From Catenovulum sp. 2E275 (GTDB lineage: Bacteria; Pseudomonadota; Gammaproteobacteria; Enterobacterales; Alteromonadaceae), in assembly GCF_025515275.1 (NCBI RefSeq), contig NZ_JAOPFU010000009.1, positions 1 through 64,000 of the forward strand: a stretch of DNA of 64,000 nucleotides, written 5' to 3'. The notes beneath the pieces were generated by a model that searched no databases, was not told where the DNA came from, and saw nothing but the letters and a program-made list of their open reading frames with translations. Position numbers and translations under genes: made by a program. Positions 1 through 8,296 of this stretch are shown piece after piece. Positions within the stretch are counted from its first letter, which is position 1, and every line of letters starts with the position of its first letter.

Positions 1-127
1 ATAAGAAGTTAGCTAAAGCCTTAAATTTATTGGTTTTTAGTTTAAGTTCTTTTTCTAGTGAGGGATTTTTTCTGAGAACAAGGCGAATTTGCGTATGTAA
101 TAGCTGGCTATTACTAGCGAATTCAAC
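1..127 (-). other. Open stretch running off the left edge, no start codon seen
   Basis: On the minus strand this stretch stays open from a TAG at 128-130 to the left edge of the window. It would encode about 42 residues rich in Leu, Lys and Asn. There is no ATG, GTG or TTG in frame after the stop, so it is not a normal gene start. It could be the 3' remnant of a broken gene or chance. I do not recognise it. The remaining bases up to pomA (128-281) hold only the pomA leader. Confidence 0.15.
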
Positions 128-281
128 CTAGTTATCGGGGAAAATAACCACTAGAAAGTAATTTGTTATCCAGAGTAGAGGTTAATTATATTTGCGCATA
201 GTTTGATAAAACTTATACTCAGCATATAAATAATAATTACCCTTCGCTTTAATTATAAGCTGGACTGTCTGGAGGCATTGA

Positions 282-1040
282 GTGGATTTAGCAACCGTCA
301 TCGGGATTCTTGGGGCTACTGCATTTATCATCATGGCGATGGTGTTAGGTGGTGATGTAGGGATGTTTTTTGATGTCCCTTCAGTGCTCATCGTTTTTTG
401 TGGTTCACTTTTTGTTGTATTAGCAAACTTTACGATGGGACAATTTTTTGGCATAGGTAAAGTATTAGCTAAAGCCTTCATGTTTAAAATTGAAAGTCCA
501 GAAGAATTGATTGAAAAATCAGTCGAAATGGCAGACGCTGCGCGTAAAGGTGGATTTTTAGCACTAGAAGAAGCCCAAATTGATAATAAATTTATGCGTA
601 AAGGTGTTGATATGTTAGTCGATGGACATGATGGTGAAGTGGTCAAAGCAACCTTGATGAAAGACATAGAATTAACTACTGAGCGTCATGAAGCGGGTGT
701 TGGTTTGTTAAAATCTCTTGGTGATGTTGCACCAGCGATGGGTATGATAGGGACATTGATCGGTTTGGTTGCTATGTTATCTAATATGGATGATCCTAAA
801 GCGATTGGTCCAGCAATGGCGGTTGCATTATTAACTACCTTATATGGCGCTTTTTTAGCAAATGTCGTAGCTATTCCGTTAGCTAATAAGTTAAATTTAA
901 GAAAAGAAGAAGAAAAACTAAATCAGAGTTTAATTTTAGATGCAATATTAGGTATTCAGGACGGACAAAACCCAAGAGTAATTGAAGGTATTTTGAAAAA
1001 TTATTTAGCTGAATCTAAACGCTCTGTGGCAGACGAATAG
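282..1040 (+). CDS. pomA: Flagellar motor stator protein PomA (sodium-type MotA family)
   Basis: PomA is the larger stator subunit of the sodium-driven polar flagellar motor; with PomB it forms the inner-membrane ion channel that pushes on FliG. The 252-residue length matches the family (Vibrio PomA is about 253). Four membrane segments are visible: residues about 4-22 and 28-50, then a long charged cytoplasmic loop, then about 146-170 and 178-200. The gene uses a GTG start fixed by a GGAGG ribosome site at 271-275. pomB follows after 11 bp, so the two are one operon. The sodium rather than proton type is inferred from overall resemblance to PomA and from the PomB partner. Confidence is high. 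Confidence 0.95.
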   Translation: MDLATVIGILGATAFIIMAMVLGGDVGMFFDVPSVLIVFCGSLFVVLANFTMGQFFGIGKVLAKAFMFKIESPEELIEKSVEMADAARKGGFLALEEAQIDNKFMRKGVDMLVDGHDGEVVKATLMKDIELTTERHEAGVGLLKSLGDVAPAMGMIGTLIGLVAMLSNMDDPKAIGPAMAVALLTTLYGAFLANVVAIPLANKLNLRKEEEKLNQSLILDAILGIQDGQNPRVIEGILKNYLAESKRSVADE

Positions 1041-1051
1041 GGGAGTAAATA

Positions 1052-1999
1052 ATGGCAGTTGATTGTCCTCCATGTAAAAAATGTCCACCACCCGGTTTAC
1101 CTGCATGGATGGGGACATTTGCCGATTTAATGTCACTATTAATGTGCTTTTTTGTGTTGTTATTAGCTTTCTCCGAAATGGATGTGCTTAAATTTAAGCA
1201 GATTGCTGGTTCAATGAAATTTGCTTTTGGGGTTCAAAACAAACTCGAAATTAAAGACATTCCGAAAGGGACATCTGTTATTGCGCAAGAATTTAGACCG
1301 GGACGACCCGATCCAACCCCAATTGAAACTATTCAGCAACAAACCATAGAAATGACTCAGCCAACACTTGAATTTGAAGCAGGTGATGAAGATTCAGCTG
1401 GTGGTCGCCAAAAACAACGCGGCGATCAGCGAGGTGGTTCATCTGCCGATTCAGCTAATTCACAAAGCACCCCGTCTGAATCTAGCTCTTCTGCGGAAGA
1501 AATGAGTGAATTGGTTAAAAAAATAGCTCAACAGCTTGAGGAACAAATTGTAGACGGTGCAATTGAACTTGAATCATTAGGTCAGCAAATTATTATCCGT
1601 ATTCGAGAAAATGGTGCATTTCCATCTGGCTCTGCTTTCTTGCAATCTCAATTTAAACCAATAATTCAACAAGTTGCTCAATTATTAAATGAAGTACCGG
1701 GTGAAATAACTGTCTCTGGGCATACAGATAACCAAAATGTGATTTCAGAGCTTTATAGCTCAAACTGGGAGTTATCATCCAAAAGAGCGGTTGCAGTTGC
1801 TCATGAAATGCTTAAGGTTCCTGGATTTGACGCACATCGTTTAATTGTGGTTGGTCATGCTGATACTCGGCCACTTGTGCCAAATAATACGCAGGCAAAC
1901 CGCAGACGAAATCGCAGAGTTGAGATTTCAATTTTGCAGGGCAAAGCCAAAGAGTCTGATCCTATTACAGTTTCGCCTAATACCACTATTACTCAATAG
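1052..1999 (+). CDS. pomB: Flagellar motor stator protein PomB (OmpA-like peptidoglycan anchor)
   Basis: PomB is the second stator subunit; it anchors PomA to peptidoglycan. A short cytoplasmic N-terminus rich in Cys and Pro is followed by one membrane helix at about residues 20-44. Asp25 sits at the position of the ion-carrying aspartate (Asp24 in Vibrio PomB). Residues about 110-150 are a Ser/Gln-rich low-complexity linker. The C-terminal OmpA domain (about 190-300) contains the GHTD motif and the conserved Arg-rich NRRxNRRVE end. The length of 315 residues is normal. The start follows a GGGAG ribosome site, 11 bp after pomA. Confidence 0.95.
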   Translation: MAVDCPPCKKCPPPGLPAWMGTFADLMSLLMCFFVLLLAFSEMDVLKFKQIAGSMKFAFGVQNKLEIKDIPKGTSVIAQEFRPGRPDPTPIETIQQQTIEMTQPTLEFEAGDEDSAGGRQKQRGDQRGGSSADSANSQSTPSESSSSAEEMSELVKKIAQQLEEQIVDGAIELESLGQQIIIRIRENGAFPSGSAFLQSQFKPIIQQVAQLLNEVPGEITVSGHTDNQNVISELYSSNWELSSKRAVAVAHEMLKVPGFDAHRLIVVGHADTRPLVPNNTQANRRRNRRVEISILQGKAKESDPITVSPNTTITQ

Positions 2000-2004
2000 T
2001 TCTA

Positions 2005-2039
2005 ACAAGCAGTGATTTAATAGTTTTATCACTGCTTGT
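2005..2039 (+). terminator. Hairpin after pomAB
   Basis: A perfect 12-bp inverted repeat (arms 2005-2016 and 2028-2039, loop 11 nt) lies just after the pomB stop and before thiI. The T tract after it is weak, so termination may be partial. Confidence 0.6.
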
Positions 2040-2142
2040 CTGTTCAAAAAGTGCATTTCTCTGTTTAAGTTCCTTGGGCTTATTGCTTAAATTCAGTATA
2101 ATCGCCGACCAATTTTTAGATTGAAAATGTGACCTATCAAAA

Positions 2143-3603
2143 ATGATCAAGTTTATTGTCAAAATGCACCCGGAAATCTCAATTAAAAGCCGTTCGGTGC
2201 GGATTCGTTTTACTAAAATTTTAGAAAGCAATATTAAAGTTGTGCTGCGCCGAGTAGATGAAAAAGCTTGGGTGCAAAAACAATGGGATTGTTTGGAAGT
2301 TCAAGTAAGCGATCATAAACGAGAGATAGCGATAGAGCGCTTGCAATGTATTCCCGGTGTTGCTTTTTTTACTGAAGTAAAACAAAGTGAATTTGTGGAT
2401 TTTGACGATACTTGCCAAAAAGTCATCGATTTATATCGCAGTGACGTTGAAGGTAAAACCTTTTGTGTCAGAGTTAAACGCCGTGGTCATCATGACTTTT
2501 CATCAAAAGATTTAGAACGCTACGTTGGTGGCTTTTTAAACCAGTCTATTGAAAGTGCCAGCGTAAAATTAACCGCTCCACAAATGACAGTCAGACTCGA
2601 AGTCGCAAACGATAAACTCTTTTTAATGGGTGACCGATTTGAAGGCTTAGGTGGTTTTCCAATTGCTACTCAAGATGATGTTTTATCACTGATTTCGGGT
2701 GGATATGACTCAGGTGTAGCGAGTTATTTAACCATGCGACGCGGTTATAAAACCCACTTTATCTTTTTCAATTTAGGTGGCTCAGCGCACGAAATTGGGG
2801 TTAAACAAGTTTCATATTATTTATGGGAAAAGTACGGCGTTTCACACCGAGTTAAATTTATTTCGGTTGATTTTCAGCCTGTAGTGGCTGAAATTTTGGA
2901 AAATATTGACTCAGGTTTAATGGGCGTAGTTTTAAAACGTATGATGATGCGTGCTGCCAGTGCCGTAGCAGGCCGAATGGGGTATAACGCATTAGTGACA
3001 GGCGAAGCTTTAGGGCAGGTTTCAAGCCAAACCCTGATTAACTTAGGTTTAATTGATAAAGTAACCGAGCAATTAATTGTCCGTCCGTTAATCACCACAG
3101 ATAAACAAGAAATTATTGATATTGCCAAACAAATAGGCACTGAAGATTTTGCTAAAACCATGCCTGAATATTGTGGTGTCATTTCTAAAAAGCCGAATAT
3201 TGCTGCTAAACAAGAAAAGGTAGAAGCAACCGAAGCTAATTTTTATATGCCCTTGATTGAGCAGGTTGTGAATGATGCAACTGTGTATGATATTCGTGAT
3301 TTGGCTAAACAAGCAGAGCAGGAAGTGACAGAGGTTGCTTCTGTTTCTGAACTGAGTGCTAATCACATTATTATTGATGTTCGCAGCGATGAAGAGGAAG
3401 AAAATGAGCCGTTGGAAGTTTCAGGCGCACAAATCATCCATATTCCATTTTTTAAACTGGCAACCAAGTTTGCTGATTTAGCACAAGACAAACATTATCT
3501 TTTATATTGTAAAAAAGGAGTAATGAGCCGTTTGCAAGCTTTGTATTTACATGAGCAAGGTTTTAAAAATGTGAGTTTATTTCAGCCGGATTTGGTCAAA
3601 TAA
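2143..3603 (+). CDS. thiI: tRNA 4-thiouridine synthase ThiI with C-terminal rhodanese domain
   Basis: ThiI makes 4-thiouridine at position 8 of tRNA and passes sulfur to thiamine thiazole synthesis. The 486-residue protein has an N-terminal ferredoxin-like/THUMP region (about 1-165), an ATP pyrophosphatase PP-loop (SGGYDSG near residue 186) and a C-terminal rhodanese domain. The rhodanese catalytic cysteine falls at residue 456 in YCKKG, the same number as in E. coli ThiI. The ATG start aligns with the E. coli N-terminus; no strong ribosome site is seen. The gene end overlaps the convergent panE-like gene by 27 bp. Confidence 0.95.
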   Translation: MIKFIVKMHPEISIKSRSVRIRFTKILESNIKVVLRRVDEKAWVQKQWDCLEVQVSDHKREIAIERLQCIPGVAFFTEVKQSEFVDFDDTCQKVIDLYRSDVEGKTFCVRVKRRGHHDFSSKDLERYVGGFLNQSIESASVKLTAPQMTVRLEVANDKLFLMGDRFEGLGGFPIATQDDVLSLISGGYDSGVASYLTMRRGYKTHFIFFNLGGSAHEIGVKQVSYYLWEKYGVSHRVKFISVDFQPVVAEILENIDSGLMGVVLKRMMMRAASAVAGRMGYNALVTGEALGQVSSQTLINLGLIDKVTEQLIVRPLITTDKQEIIDIAKQIGTEDFAKTMPEYCGVISKKPNIAAKQEKVEATEANFYMPLIEQVVNDATVYDIRDLAKQAEQEVTEVASVSELSANHIIIDVRSDEEEENEPLEVSGAQIIHIPFFKLATKFADLAQDKHYLLYCKKGVMSRLQALYLHEQGFKNVSLFQPDLVK

Positions 3604-4476
3604 ATTTTGATGATAAGGCAGAGCAATTTTATGCTCTGCCGCTTTTTTAATTAAAAAGCCGTTAATAAAATCGATTTCGGTTTGGCGGTTAAAATAAATA
3701 TCCCGATTCATTGAAGAATAATTTTCAGCCGTATTTTCAGCAACCGCATAAACCAAATCGCTAATTTGCTGCTCAGTAAAGTTAAACCCCTCAGCCTGAC
3801 TCACTAAACAAAATTCATCAATTAAATGGCGAATGACACCTTGGTATTCTGCTTTTAATAAAGCACCATTTTTCACTTGGTTTAAAGCGGTTAAAGGATT
3901 AATCACCACATTTACCGCCAGCTTTTGCCATAATCTGGATTGAATATTATGATCCCAAAATGCAGGTTTAACGGCGTTTATTAATGGTGCTAACCACTGA
4001 GGCATTAGTTTATGATTATCGTCACCGCCAAAATAGGTTTCACCAAGAGCGGTTTGTACTGTCTCAAATGAATTTGTTTGATAAGCGCCAAGAGTGGTAC
4101 TGGCTAAAATAATATTGGCAGTTGGAATAAGCTGACGGGCAATTTGTGCGGTGCCTAACCCATTGTGTAATAAAATAATATTTACATTTTTTGCCAAATA
4201 AGGTTTAAGGTTTTGTAGAGCCGGTTTTACCTGATAAGCCTTTATCGGTAAAATTAAATGCTCAATTTTTTGCTGCTGAGGATGACTTTTTGAGTTAAAC
4301 ACAGGCGCATTAAACTCAATAACCGTTGAGCGATTGCTTATTAAACGGGTATCGAGTTTTACCGGCTGAAACGTTTGTCCAGCGTGACGTAAAATTAGTT
4401 GATAATTAAGCTGGTTTTGATTGCAGGCAAAGGCTATTAATGAGCCGATTGCGCCGCAGCCCAAGATCGAAAACAT
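3577..4476 (-). CDS. panE: 2-dehydropantoate 2-reductase (PanE family)
   Basis: Members of this family reduce ketopantoate to pantoate with NADPH, in pantothenate and CoA synthesis. The protein has an N-terminal Rossmann motif GCGAIG starting at residue 7 and a C-terminal helical domain, and its 299 residues suit the family. A panB gene lies 38 kb away in the same window, so pantoate synthesis genes are present but scattered. The start overlaps the upstream VanZ-like gene by 40 bp, which suggests coupled expression. ApbA/PanE paralogues with other substrates exist, so the exact substrate is inferred. Confidence 0.85.
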   Translation of the reverse strand: MFSILGCGAIGSLIAFACNQNQLNYQLILRHAGQTFQPVKLDTRLISNRSTVIEFNAPVFNSKSHPQQQKIEHLILPIKAYQVKPALQNLKPYLAKNVNIILLHNGLGTAQIARQLIPTANIILASTTLGAYQTNSFETVQTALGETYFGGDDNHKLMPQWLAPLINAVKPAFWDHNIQSRLWQKLAVNVVINPLTALNQVKNGALLKAEYQGVIRHLIDEFCLVSQAEGFNFTEQQISDLVYAVAENTAENYSSMNRDIYFNRQTEIDFINGFLIKKAAEHKIALPYHQNLFDQIRLK

Positions 4477-4835
4477 GCTAATTTGGTTTTAGTTAATAAT
4501 AAATAAAATAATAAAATGCCGGAAGCATCTGCGACTAAATCATAAAAACTGGCTTGGCGGTTAAAAAATGCACCCTGTAAAATTTCAACTAAAGCGCCAT
4601 AACATAATAAGGCGATAACAATTCGTTTGCTTTGCTTGTTAAAACTAAATTCGGTTAAGCCAGTTAAACCAAAAAAAACAATGCAATGAGCAAACTTATC
4701 AAAATGCGGAAACAGGCTACCGCCGTTAGGATCAATCGGTGAAAAAAATAGAAATGTTGCAATTATATAGGCGATGGCGGCTAAGCCTCTATATAACCAA
4801 ATATTCTGCATAAAATGAGGTTGTTTTGTTTGCAT
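4437..4835 (-). CDS. VanZ-like small membrane protein
   Basis: This 132-residue protein has about four hydrophobic segments and a VanZ-like pattern: an FDKFAHCIVFFGL stretch in the first third and a conserved Glu-Gly pair before an FYDLVADASG segment. VanZ-like proteins are membrane proteins of unclear role in bacteria that lack vancomycin resistance. The gene overlaps the start of the panE-like gene by 40 bp and is probably co-transcribed with it. An internal ATG at residue 9 is an alternative start. Confidence 0.75.
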   Translation of the reverse strand: MQTKQPHFMQNIWLYRGLAAIAYIIATFLFFSPIDPNGGSLFPHFDKFAHCIVFFGLTGLTEFSFNKQSKRIVIALLCYGALVEILQGAFFNRQASFYDLVADASGILLFYLLLTKTKLACFRSWAAAQSAH

Positions 4836-5120
4836 GATTTTAAATATTAATTTTTCAAGCGCTTAAGTATACCGAGTTCTGATACAAGTAAAATCTTAAA
4901 TTTATTAATATTTGTTGAAATTTTACTCATATCGATTGTTTTTATAAGAATAATCCTGAATATCAGAATAATTAGCTGAACTTTGTTAAAAACTTGTCTA
5001 AAATAGCCGCATTAACTGCATGGTTCAATAGGATGAGCAAACCCTCAGAGCCGCTGCAATAGTTTCAAGTAGTTTAGATAAGCTTAAAAGAATAATCTAA
5101 ACCCACGATTTGGATTAAGA

Positions 5121-6188
5121 ATGATTAAAGATAAACTCAATAATGTGCATGTAAATGCCGAAAAAGTGCTGATTACGCCAGAAAATTTAAAGCAGGTATT
5201 ACCGGTTTCAGACAAAGCTTTAAGTTTTATTGCCAGCGCACGACAAACTTTGTCGGATATTATTAACCGCAAAGATAAGCGTTTGATTGTGATTAGCGGC
5301 CCTTGTTCAATTCATGATGTTGATGCAGCCCTTGAATATGCGCGTCGTTTAAAAGCATTAAGTGCAGAATTAAGCGACTCTTTATACGTTGTCATGCGAG
5401 TTTATTTTGAAAAGCCAAGAACAACAGTTGGTTGGAAAGGTTTAATTAATGATCCGAATATCGATGGTACATTTAGCATTGAAGAAGGATTACATAAAGC
5501 CAGAAAACTATTAATTGAACTGGCTGAAATGGAAATTCCGATGGCAACAGAAGCACTTGATCCAATTAGCCCTCAATATTTAGCTGAGTTGTTTAGCTGG
5601 TCTGCAATTGGTGCGCGCACTACTGAATCGCAAACTCACCGTGAAATGGCCAGTGGTTTATCTATGCCAGTTGGTTTTAAAAACGGTACTGATGGTAGTT
5701 TAGATACCGCAATTAATGCATTAAAAGCCGCGGCATCGGGTCATAGTTTTATGGGGATTAACCAACAAGGTCAGGTTGCTGTTATCTCAACTAACGGTAA
5801 TCCGGATGGTCATGTTATTTTACGTGGTGGTAAAGCGGCTAATTACGATGCAGAAAATGTTGCTTTATGTGAAGAAAAATTACGTAAAGCCGGTTTAAAT
5901 GATGCACTTATGGTTGATTGTAGCCATGGTAATTCAAATAAAGATTATCGTCGTCAGCCTGTTGTGGCGCGTGATGTGATGCAACAAATTATTGATGGTA
6001 ACAAGTCAATTATTGGTATTATGCTTGAAAGCCACATTAACGAAGGTAATCAGTCAGCAGAGCAATCTATTTGTGATATGAAATACGGCGTTTCTATTAC
6101 CGATGCTTGTATTGCATGGGAAACTACTGATGAGCTATTACGCGATATGGCGGCACAATTAGCTACGCCATTAGCAAATCGGGTTTAA
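5121..6188 (+). CDS. aroF: 3-deoxy-7-phosphoheptulonate synthase, tyrosine-type (AroF)
   Basis: This is the type I DAHP synthase that condenses phosphoenolpyruvate and erythrose 4-phosphate in the first step of aromatic amino acid synthesis. It carries GPCSIHD near residue 60, GARTTESQTHREMASGL near 172 and the metal-binding DCSHGNSNKD near 273. At 355 residues it is closest by eye to E. coli AroF, the tyrosine-inhibited isozyme. tyrA follows after 6 bp, the classical aroF-tyrA operon, which supports that choice. The 285-bp upstream region (4836-5120) shows no leader peptide rich in Tyr or Phe; a TyrR site could not be identified by eye. Confidence 0.93.
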   Translation: MIKDKLNNVHVNAEKVLITPENLKQVLPVSDKALSFIASARQTLSDIINRKDKRLIVISGPCSIHDVDAALEYARRLKALSAELSDSLYVVMRVYFEKPRTTVGWKGLINDPNIDGTFSIEEGLHKARKLLIELAEMEIPMATEALDPISPQYLAELFSWSAIGARTTESQTHREMASGLSMPVGFKNGTDGSLDTAINALKAAASGHSFMGINQQGQVAVISTNGNPDGHVILRGGKAANYDAENVALCEEKLRKAGLNDALMVDCSHGNSNKDYRRQPVVARDVMQQIIDGNKSIIGIMLESHINEGNQSAEQSICDMKYGVSITDACIAWETTDELLRDMAAQLATPLANRV

Positions 6189-6194
6189 ACGGTT

Positions 6195-7160
6195 ATGGCT
6201 GAAAGTGATTTTAGTGCTGAGTTAAAAGAAGTTCAGGCACAACTTGACGCTTTAACTGCCAGAAAAATAGAGCTAGAAAACGCGTTGAAATCAGCGCGTT
6301 TAACCCAGCTTAAACAATCGCAAAATATTCAATCCAAAAAAATCACTATTGTTGGTGGCCGTGGTAAATTAGGCCAACTGTTTGTTCGTATGTTTGCTCA
6401 GCTCGGCCATCAGTTGAGTGTGTTAGAGCCAAGCGACTGGCCCAATGCCGAAGCTATTTTGGCCGGACAAGACTTAGTGATTATCTCTGTTCCTATTAAT
6501 TTAACCTTATCTGTAATTGAGCAGGTCACTCAGTTTATTGAACCTCATACTATTTTGGCCGATTTAACCAGTATTAAACAAAAGCCAGTTGAAAAAATGT
6601 TATCTTGTCATACTGGGCCGGTATTAGGTTTACACCCAATGTTTGGGCCGGATGTTGATAATATTCAAGATCAGGTGGTTGCTTATTGTCAGGCCAGAGA
6701 TATGGCTGAGTGCCAATGGGTTTTAGACAGCCTTGTTTTACTTGAAGCTAAACTGGAAGCGGTTAGCGCTGAATCGCATGATAAAGCAATGTCTTTTATT
6801 CAGGTGATGCGTCACTTTTCTACATTTTTATATGGCTTTCACCTTAAACAGGAAAACCCTAAATTATCTGAGTTAATTGCTTTAAGTTCGCCTATTTACC
6901 GGCTTGAACTGGCAATGGTTGGGCGCTTATTTGCGCAGGATCCTCAATTATACGCAGATATCATTTATTCAAATCCTGAAAATTTTGACTTATTAAAGCG
7001 ATTTTCAAAACGCTTGCAGGCCGGAATTGAGTTATTAGAAAAAGGCGATAAGCAATTATTTATTCAGGAATTTGAAGAAGTTCACCATTGGTTTGGTGAA
7101 TATGCCGATCATTTTTTAGCTGAAAGTAAAAGATTACTTAAAGCCGCACATCTATCGTAA
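6195..7160 (+). CDS. tyrA: Prephenate dehydrogenase TyrA with a severely shortened chorismate mutase region
   Basis: TyrA oxidises prephenate to 4-hydroxyphenylpyruvate in tyrosine synthesis. The dehydrogenase part is complete: an NAD motif IVGGRGKLG begins near residue 52, [10 protein letters not shown] is present, and [20 protein letters not shown] matches E. coli TyrA. The enterobacterial enzyme is fused to an N-terminal chorismate mutase of about 95 residues. Here only about 48 residues precede the Rossmann motif. They look like one charged helix, without the arginine-rich mutase active site (the LRDQ of E. coli reads VQAQ). The protein is 321 residues against about 373. I infer a dehydrogenase-only enzyme. 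It is translationally close to aroF. Confidence 0.9.
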   Translation: MAESDFSAELKEVQAQLDALTARKIELENALKSARLTQLKQSQNIQSKKITIVGGRGKLGQLFVRMFAQLGHQLSVLEPSDWPNAEAILAGQDLVIISVPINLTLSVIEQVTQFIEPHTILADLTSIKQKPVEKMLSCHTGPVLGLHPMFGPDVDNIQDQVVAYCQARDMAECQWVLDSLVLLEAKLEAVSAESHDKAMSFIQVMRHFSTFLYGFHLKQENPKLSELIALSSPIYRLELAMVGRLFAQDPQLYADIIYSNPENFDLLKRFSKRLQAGIELLEKGDKQLFIQEFEEVHHWFGEYADHFLAESKRLLKAAHLS

Positions 7161-7190
7161 CGCTCATTTGTTTGAATTCTAATTTTTTAG

Positions 7191-7219
7191 AACTGACTTT
7201 GTTTAACTCAAAGTCAGTT
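7191..7219 (+). terminator. Hairpin after aroF-tyrA
   Basis: A perfect 11-bp stem (arms 7191-7201 and 7209-7219, loop 7 nt) follows tyrA by 30 bp. It probably ends the aroF-tyrA transcript; only a short T stretch follows. Confidence 0.65.
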
Positions 7220-7317
7220 TAAGGCAAAGTAGAGTTGATTCAAATTAGCTGCAAACGCTTGCCTTTGTTAAACGGCTTCGGCTATGCTTAACCGATAATT
7301 ATAAGCAGCAAGGACAA

Positions 7318-8250
7318 GTGTTTGTGAACGACGAATTACGGGTGTTAATTGTTGACGATGATAAAACCAATCGCAGAGTGCTAAAAGAATGTATATCGGG
7401 GATGGCGCAGGTTTTATTAGCTAAAAACGGCAGTCAGGCAATTGAAAAAAGCATGGAATTACAGCCGGATTTAATTGTACTAGATGTTGTTATGCCGGAT
7501 ATGGACGGCTTTAGTGTAATTGAAACTTTGCGTAACCGTCGGGCGACTCAGCACATTCCAATTATTTTTATTACCGGCAGTAACTCAGAAGAAATTGAGT
7601 TAAAAGGCTTACGGCTCGGCGCTGTGGATGTGATCAGCAAACCGCTGCATCCGGGAGTTGTACAAGCGCGGATTTATACTCAGTTGCAAAATGTCTTTCA
7701 GCGTAGATTATTAGATTCGTTAGCCCATATTGATGCGCTCACCACTATTCCTAACCGCCGCCAATTTGATGAAGCATTAGAGCACGAATGGCAAAATAGT
7801 TTAGCGCTACAGCAAGTTTTAACTCTGGTTATTTTAGATGTTGATTATTTTAAACGGTATAACGACTGTTATGGACATCAGTCTGGTGATCAGGTGTTAA
7901 AAAAAGTTGCGTTAACTCTCAAAGCTTGCCTTAATGACAGACAAAGTTTAGTCGCCAGAATTGGCGGTGAAGAGTTTGCAATGATTCTACCTAATGTTAA
8001 TTTAGCGCAAGCTCAGTTGTTAGTTGATAAAGCGATTCTGCAAGTTAAACAATTGAATATTCCGCATAACGATTCAAAATGCGAACAAGTCATTACCTTG
8101 AGTGCCGGTATTCATTCATTTATCGCTAAACAAATTACCAATACCAAAGCAGCGTTTGAACTGGCTGACAAAGCTTTATTTAAAGCAAAAGCGAATGGGA
8201 GAAATCAGTATGCGTTTACTGATAATTCTCAAGCAGAATTAATCAGTTAA
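7318..8250 (+). CDS. Response regulator with GGDEF diguanylate cyclase output
   Basis: This 310-residue protein has an N-terminal receiver domain (about 7-125, phospho-acceptor Asp56 in VLDVVMPD, Lys108 in SKP) and a C-terminal GGDEF domain (about 135-300). The active-site motif is GGEEF at 216-220, so it should make cyclic di-GMP. The RxxD inhibitory site that normally lies five residues before the motif is absent (DRQS instead). The domain order is PleD- or WspR-like with one receiver. The GTG start at 7318 is preceded by AAGGA at 7310-7314. No partner kinase is adjacent, so its input is unknown. Confidence 0.88.
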   Translation: MFVNDELRVLIVDDDKTNRRVLKECISGMAQVLLAKNGSQAIEKSMELQPDLIVLDVVMPDMDGFSVIETLRNRRATQHIPIIFITGSNSEEIELKGLRLGAVDVISKPLHPGVVQARIYTQLQNVFQRRLLDSLAHIDALTTIPNRRQFDEALEHEWQNSLALQQVLTLVILDVDYFKRYNDCYGHQSGDQVLKKVALTLKACLNDRQSLVARIGGEEFAMILPNVNLAQAQLLVDKAILQVKQLNIPHNDSKCEQVITLSAGIHSFIAKQITNTKAAFELADKALFKAKANGRNQYAFTDNSQAELIS

Positions 8251-8296
8251 AGCGATTAACTTAAACCGAATCATTCTGCTTGGCGATAGCTGGATT

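Noticed and set aside
182-667. 161-codon minus-strand frame over pomA
   Set aside because: It lies in the shadow of pomA, whose protein is clear, and the translation is Ser/Thr/Pro-rich with no family features.
5030-5060. Short frame before aroF as a possible attenuator leader peptide
   Set aside because: The 9-codon frame contains no Tyr or Phe codons and no hairpin pair with a terminator is visible.
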